Source: Klebsiella pneumoniae (GTDB lineage: Bacteria; Myxococcota_A; UBA9042). Taken from it: a DNA stretch of 64,000 nucleotides. Shown here one piece after another: positions 59,618-64,000 of the stretch. Each line of letters begins with the position of its first letter. Within the stretch, counting starts at the first letter, position 1. The notes beneath the pieces were generated by a model. The model searched no databases. It saw only the letters and a list, made by a program, of their open reading frames with translations, and had not been told where the DNA came from. Made by a program: the position numbers and the translations under genes. The stretch spans positions 62,001 to 126,000 of the forward strand of contig CAMDBH010000001.1 in assembly GCA_945889325.1 (NCBI GenBank). Direction: 5' to 3'.

Positions 59618-60928
59618 ATGGCCAAGTGCCACATTTTTTTGATTGGTTTTGCACTGCTGCTTTTTGGCTGCCAGCGCCGCGCGGCCGTGCCGGCCAAGGC
59701 ATCCGTCCCGCCCGCGACAGCGCCTGCGCAGGCTGAAGGCGCTGTTGCCGCGCCGATCAACGCCAACGCAGTCGCCCCGCCCAAAAAAGCGCCATTTGAC
59801 CCGACCGAACCCCTGCGGCCTGGCTATACGCGGCCGTTAATTATCGATTATCACGCGCATTTGAGTTTGGACGGCGTCGATCGCGTGGCGCAGATCATGA
59901 CGGAAAATGGCATAGAAATGATGGTCAACTTGAGCGGTGGCAGTTTTCACCGCGGACCACAGGCGTGGATCGAGTCGAAAATTTTGGCCGACAAGCTCGG
60001 CGGCCGTGTGGTCAATTTCATGACGCCGGATTGGCAGGGGATTGGCGCGGTTGGCCAGCAGCCGTGGGGTGAACGCGAAGCCGCGCGTTTGCAGGACGCG
60101 GTGGAGCGCTATGGGTTTCGGGGGCTAAAAATTCCAAAAATTCTGGGACTTGGGGCGACCGACGCCGATGAAAAGTTGATAGCGGTCGACGATCCGCGGC
60201 TGCAGCCGCTGTGGAAAAAGGCCGCCGATCTGGGCGTGCCGGTTTCAATTCACATCGCCGATCCCAAGGCATTTTGGCTGCCGCTGGACCGCAAAAACGA
60301 AAGGTGGGATGAACTGCACGCCCACCCGTACTGGGCCTATGGCCCGATTCCGCCTGAGCTTTTGCAAGGCCCAGATGGTAAACCAGGGAACACGGAGCCG
60401 CATCCGCCGGTGCCGCCCTGGGCGGAATTGTTGCGCCAAGCGGAAAAAATGTACCACGACAACAAGACGACGACTTTTGTCGCCGTTCATTTTGGCAATG
60501 CCGCAGAAGATTTGGATTATGTCGACGGTTTGCTCACGCGCAATCCCAATGTGTGGGTCGACATCGCGGCGCGGGTGGGCGAATTTGGCCGCCATCCGCC
60601 GGAAAAGTTGCGCGCGTTTTTCATCAAATGGCAAGATCGCATGGTTTTTGGCACCGATATCGGCATTAGTGAAGAAGGCCTGATGTTGGGCAGCAATGGC
60701 GAAATCGAGCCGAAAATGGTCGACGTAATGCCGTTCTATTTTGCACACTTTCGCTTTCTGGAGACCGCGCAAAAACGCATTGATCACCCAAGTCCGATTC
60801 AGGGCAATTGGAAAATCGACGCCATCGATGTGCCCAACGACGTGCTGCAAAAGCTTTACCGCGACAACGCGCGCCGTTTGCTAGATCGCGATGCGCTACG
60901 GAAGTTTGCCGCTGCCGTTCAGCCCTGA
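59618..60928 (+). CDS. Lipoprotein-type amidohydrolase (TIM-barrel metal-dependent hydrolase)
   Basis: Lipobox LLLFGCQRR; IIDYHAHLSLDGVDRVAQIMTENGIEMMVNLSGG; VFGTDIG. Confidence 0.82.
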   Translation: MAKCHIFLIGFALLLFGCQRRAAVPAKASVPPATAPAQAEGAVAAPINANAVAPPKKAPFDPTEPLRPGYTRPLIIDYHAHLSLDGVDRVAQIMTENGIEMMVNLSGGSFHRGPQAWIESKILADKLGGRVVNFMTPDWQGIGAVGQQPWGEREAARLQDAVERYGFRGLKIPKILGLGATDADEKLIAVDDPRLQPLWKKAADLGVPVSIHIADPKAFWLPLDRKNERWDELHAHPYWAYGPIPPELLQGPDGKPGNTEPHPPVPPWAELLRQAEKMYHDNKTTTFVAVHFGNAAEDLDYVDGLLTRNPNVWVDIAARVGEFGRHPPEKLRAFFIKWQDRMVFGTDIGISEEGLMLGSNGEIEPKMVDVMPFYFAHFRFLETAQKRIDHPSPIQGNWKIDAIDVPNDVLQKLYRDNARRLLDRDALRKFAAAVQP

Positions 60929-61594
60929 CGGCGTGGGTTCGCTGGGTGCAAAGATGGAAGCGGGGGTAGCGGCGACTGGCAGCACAACCGGTTGAAGCAA
61001 CAAGGCGTTCACCGCTGCCAGCTCAGCGATCATCCGCGCTCGCGTGAAGTCGCCTGGGCCGACAAAACTGGGGTGTTTTTCCACGATGGCGCCCAGATCG
61101 CGTTGCAAATCAATGGCGATCTGACGGTCTAGCCCAGCCAATTTCATGCCGCCCTTGCCGTCGGCCAGCAAAATCCAGCGCAAAAACGCGCGGCAAAACG
61201 CAGCTTCGGCAGATTGGGGCGCTGCACCTTGCAGCGTGTCGACAATCTTGCGAATGGCCTCAAAACGCGAACTAAAGCCCGGCGCACGCACAAGTCTGTA
61301 AACTGATTGCGCAATCCACAGGCGCGTCGACGGATTGGCTTTCATCTGCGCCGCGCTGATTTGACCGGCTGAGGTCAAAAGCATGGCCACGACGTCGTCT
61401 TCGGCGCCCATGAGCAGCATGCTGTCGATCAGCGCGTTGCCGGCTTGCATCGAACTGAGTTCGATTTGGCCCAGTTGCAGCGGCGGAGGTGGACCGTCGC
61501 GCAAGCCGACAAACAGCTGGGGCGGCGCCGCTTCGTGTTGGCAGTGACTCAAAAGCGCAGCGCAGAGCAACGCCGTGAAAAAGCGCGATTTCAA
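60896..61594 (-). CDS. Hypothetical lipoprotein
   Basis: MKSRFFTALLCAALLSHCQHEAAPPQ lipobox-like; antisense 3' overlap with 59618-60928 gene. Confidence 0.6.
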   Translation of the reverse strand: MKSRFFTALLCAALLSHCQHEAAPPQLFVGLRDGPPPPLQLGQIELSSMQAGNALIDSMLLMGAEDDVVAMLLTSAGQISAAQMKANPSTRLWIAQSVYRLVRAPGFSSRFEAIRKIVDTLQGAAPQSAEAAFCRAFLRWILLADGKGGMKLAGLDRQIAIDLQRDLGAIVEKHPSFVGPGDFTRARMIAELAAVNALLLQPVVLPVAATPASIFAPSEPTPSGLNGSGKLP

Positions 61595-61606
61595 AGAAAA
61601 ATTCCT

Positions 61607-62194
61607 TTAAATATCTGAATGTTGGGCGACGTTCGCGTTGCAGGACAGCAGCGAGATCATCGCCGTCAATGTGAAACCACTGCGCGGATGTACGAAATCC
61701 GGCGCGATCTGCTGGAGCGGCTGCAGCACAAATTCGCGCAGGTGCATGCGCGGGTGCGGCAGGGTAAGCGCGGGCGACTGCACGACGAGCGCGCCGAGAT
61801 CAATCAGGTCAAGATCCAACGTGCGCGCACCGTGAAAACCCTCGGCTGCGCGATCGCGGCCGAACTCGCGCTCGATGGACTGAAGGTGTCGCAGTATTTC
61901 AATCGGTTGCAGATGCGTCCAGCCCAAGCCAACGGCATTGATGAAGTCGTCGCCGTGTGCGCTTTCGGCCGGAGACGAAACGATCAAGTCGCTCAGTTGC
62001 GGCCGCTGCAGCGCCAGCACGTCGATCGCCCGCGCCCAGCCCGCTTGCACGAGCTCGCCCGAATGGCCGAGGTTGCTGCCCAGCCCGACGATCAACCGAA
62101 GGGCGGGCGTTTCTTGGAAAAATTTCAAAAGCCCTCGCTTTCGGAAATGCAATCGCTTCACCGAAATGTTGATCGGAAGCGTCGACAGTCGCAT
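61607..62194 (-). CDS. folK: 2-amino-4-hydroxy-6-hydroxymethyldihydropteridine pyrophosphokinase
   Basis: LIVGLGSNLGH...; GRDRAAEGFHGARTLDLDLIDLG; LPHPRMHLREFVLQPL. Confidence 0.93.
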   Translation of the reverse strand: MRLSTLPINISVKRLHFRKRGLLKFFQETPALRLIVGLGSNLGHSGELVQAGWARAIDVLALQRPQLSDLIVSSPAESAHGDDFINAVGLGWTHLQPIEILRHLQSIEREFGRDRAAEGFHGARTLDLDLIDLGALVVQSPALTLPHPRMHLREFVLQPLQQIAPDFVHPRSGFTLTAMISLLSCNANVAQHSDI

Positions 62195-62262
62195 GCTAGT
62201 GCGCGTCGGCCTCCGTTGCCAACGGCAACGGGCAACCCTTGGTCCAAAATTTTGGAGTCTTC

Positions 62263-63378
62263 ATGCAGATTTCGCGTTTTTTTCTTGCACGGCTCGCACC
62301 CCTGTTCGCGATCACGTGCGCGAGCCTCGCGCTGACCGGGTGCAAACATGCCGATTCCGCGCAAACCGCTGCCGTTGAGACCAGCCCGTCCAAAGAAATT
62401 CCGCCGGCTAATCCGCAAGTTGTCGTGATCGATCCGGCAAAGCAGGCTGTACCTGCGGCGGCCGCTCTGCCCAAGGGCGTCGATGCCAAAGATCTGGACG
62501 AAGCGGAAAAGAAAATATTGGCAGAAATTTTAAACGAGCAATTCGATCCGTGCGGTAAATCGCGATCGTTTGCGGCGGCGCTGGACGCCGGTGATTGTGC
62601 GATCGCGCCCAAGCTGGCCAACGCGTTGGTCGGCTACCTGCAGGCCGGACACGCAAAAAAGGCCGCCGTCGGACTTTTGCTAAAGGAAATTGAACGACTC
62701 AACACCGTTGTGCAAATTGACACCCAGGGGTCGCCGTTGCGCGGGCCTGCGCAAAGCAAGGTGATCGTCATCGAATTCAGCGATTTTGAGTGTCCGTTTT
62801 GCCGCCGCGCCGTCGATCCGCTGGAAAAAATGCAGAAGCAATACAATTTTGCGCTGTACTACAAATTTTTCCCGCTCAAGCTGTCGCATCCCAATTCCGA
62901 AGGCGCGGCCAAGGCGGCGTGGGCGGCGTTGCAGCAGGGCAAGTTTTGGGAACTACACGATATGCTCTTCAAAGCCGAAGCACTGGATTGGCCGGCCGTG
63001 CAAAAATTGGCGGCAAAAATCCCCGGGTTGGATAGCAAGAAATTTGTGGCTGATTTTGCGCTGCCGGCAGCCCAAGCTTTTGTCGATGCCGATTTGAAAG
63101 CCGGTGATAACGCTGGCGTTGACGGCACGCCGACGTTTTTTGTCAACGGCCACAAGGCAGAAACGCTGCTGCAAGTGCAAGAAATGGTCCGCGACGGCCT
63201 GCGCGCAGACGGGCAAAAGCTGCCCGCGGAAATGACCGCCGACGATTTGGGCGAATTGGCGCCAGCAACGCACAAGGCCGTGGCGGCAAAGCCCGGACAG
63301 GAAAAGGCTGCGGCAACGGGCGAACCTGCCGCCGCGCCAACAGAAAAGCCCGCACCCGCGGCCGAGCCCAGCAAGTGA
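62263..63378 (+). CDS. DsbA-like thioredoxin-fold lipoprotein
   Basis: Lipobox LALTGCKH; IEFSDFECPFCRRAVDPLEKM (CPFC); GVDGTPTFFVNGHKAE. Confidence 0.88.
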   Translation: MQISRFFLARLAPLFAITCASLALTGCKHADSAQTAAVETSPSKEIPPANPQVVVIDPAKQAVPAAAALPKGVDAKDLDEAEKKILAEILNEQFDPCGKSRSFAAALDAGDCAIAPKLANALVGYLQAGHAKKAAVGLLLKEIERLNTVVQIDTQGSPLRGPAQSKVIVIEFSDFECPFCRRAVDPLEKMQKQYNFALYYKFFPLKLSHPNSEGAAKAAWAALQQGKFWELHDMLFKAEALDWPAVQKLAAKIPGLDSKKFVADFALPAAQAFVDADLKAGDNAGVDGTPTFFVNGHKAETLLQVQEMVRDGLRADGQKLPAEMTADDLGELAPATHKAVAAKPGQEKAAATGEPAAAPTEKPAPAAEPSK

Positions 63379-64000
63379 GTGACACCCAGCACATCCTGTT
63401 GGTGCTGGTTGGACCGGCCGGAGCGGGGAAAACCACGCTCGCGCACGGTCTGCAAAAGACCGCACCCGGCAAGCGGGCTTTTTCCGTGAGCCACACCACG
63501 CGGCCCATGCGCACCAATGAAGCCGATGGCGTCGATTACTATTTTGTCGAAGTTGCCGAATTTCTGGCGTTGCGGCAGGCAGGTGGCTTTGTCGAATCGG
63601 CCGCGGTTCACGGCAACTGGTACGGCACTTCCAAACACGAAATCGAGAGGCTGCGCGGTCTGGGGCAGGACGTCCTTTTTGACATCGACATTGAGGGTGC
63701 GCACAATATCTGGAGGCAATTTCCTGATATTACGCGTCTTTGCTGGGTCCAGCCGCCGAGGTGGCAGCTGACGGTGGCGCGGTTGCAGGCGCGCGGCAGT
63801 GAGACGCCTGAGACGCTGCACCGCCGTTTGCGTACAGCCCGCAAGGAGTTGCAAGCATTGTTGGCGTCTGAGGCACCGTGGCACGTCGTGATCAACGGTG
63901 AGGTGCAGCAGGCCATCGCCGATTTGGAACCCTTGTTGCTGCCGCGTGCACCGCCCGCGGTCGATTTGAGCAACCACACGCAACTACAAGATTTTTTGCG
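63375..64000 (+). CDS. gmk: Guanylate kinase (GTG start, truncated by window end; absent from track)
   Basis: Manual translation MSDTQHILLVLVGPAGAGKTTLAHGLQ...FSVSHTTRPMRTNEADGVDYYFV...GNWYGTSKHEIE; 4-nt overlap with upstream gene. Confidence 0.9.
   Translation, partial: MSDTQHILLVLVGPAGAGKTTLAHGLQKTAPGKRAFSVSHTTRPMRTNEADGVDYYFVEVAEFLALRQAGGFVESAAVHGNWYGTSKHEIERLRGLGQDVLFDIDIEGAHNIWRQFPDITRLCWVQPPRWQLTVARLQARGSETPETLHRRLRTARKELQALLASEAPWHVVINGEVQQAIADLEPLLLPRAPPAVDLSNHTQLQDFL

Overview
The window is bacterial chromosomal DNA. Its gene content (FHA/sigma-54 activators, HRD-type Ser/Thr kinase, Cys-rich lipoproteins, MoxR/VWA clusters) looks like a Myxococcota/deltaproteobacterial-type lineage; this is inferred from content, not phylogeny. 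Positions 1-13.6 kb hold the S10-spc-alpha ribosomal protein supercluster (rplB tail to rplQ, with secY, adk, infA, rpmJ and rpoA). The rest encodes envelope, regulatory and metabolic genes: lnt, a pseudouridine synthase, a wecB-like epimerase, an ABC/FtsX exporter with a Cys-rich insert, a CrtC/AttH-like plus polyprenyl-synthase fusion, Cys-rich and LysM lipoproteins, a CPBP protease, two VWA clusters, a kinase/FHA-sigma54 regulator pair, a lytic transglycosylase, uvrB, a helical-domain lipoprotein family, folK, a DsbA-like lipoprotein and gmk. The strongest unusual finding is a TlpA/thioredoxin-like lipoprotein gene at 30777-31289 (-). It is split in the ORF track by an in-frame UGA exactly where the first active-site Cys (W-C-x-x-C) should be. 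A 6-bp GC hairpin with an AGGUU loop lies 16 nt downstream, matching a bacterial SECIS layout, so this is a candidate selenoprotein. The second is a ~201-bp three-hairpin intergenic repeat present in three copies, with a 121-bp core bounded by 25-bp imperfect inverted repeats. Its end hairpin also occurs alone and appears to supply start and stop codons to neighbouring genes.
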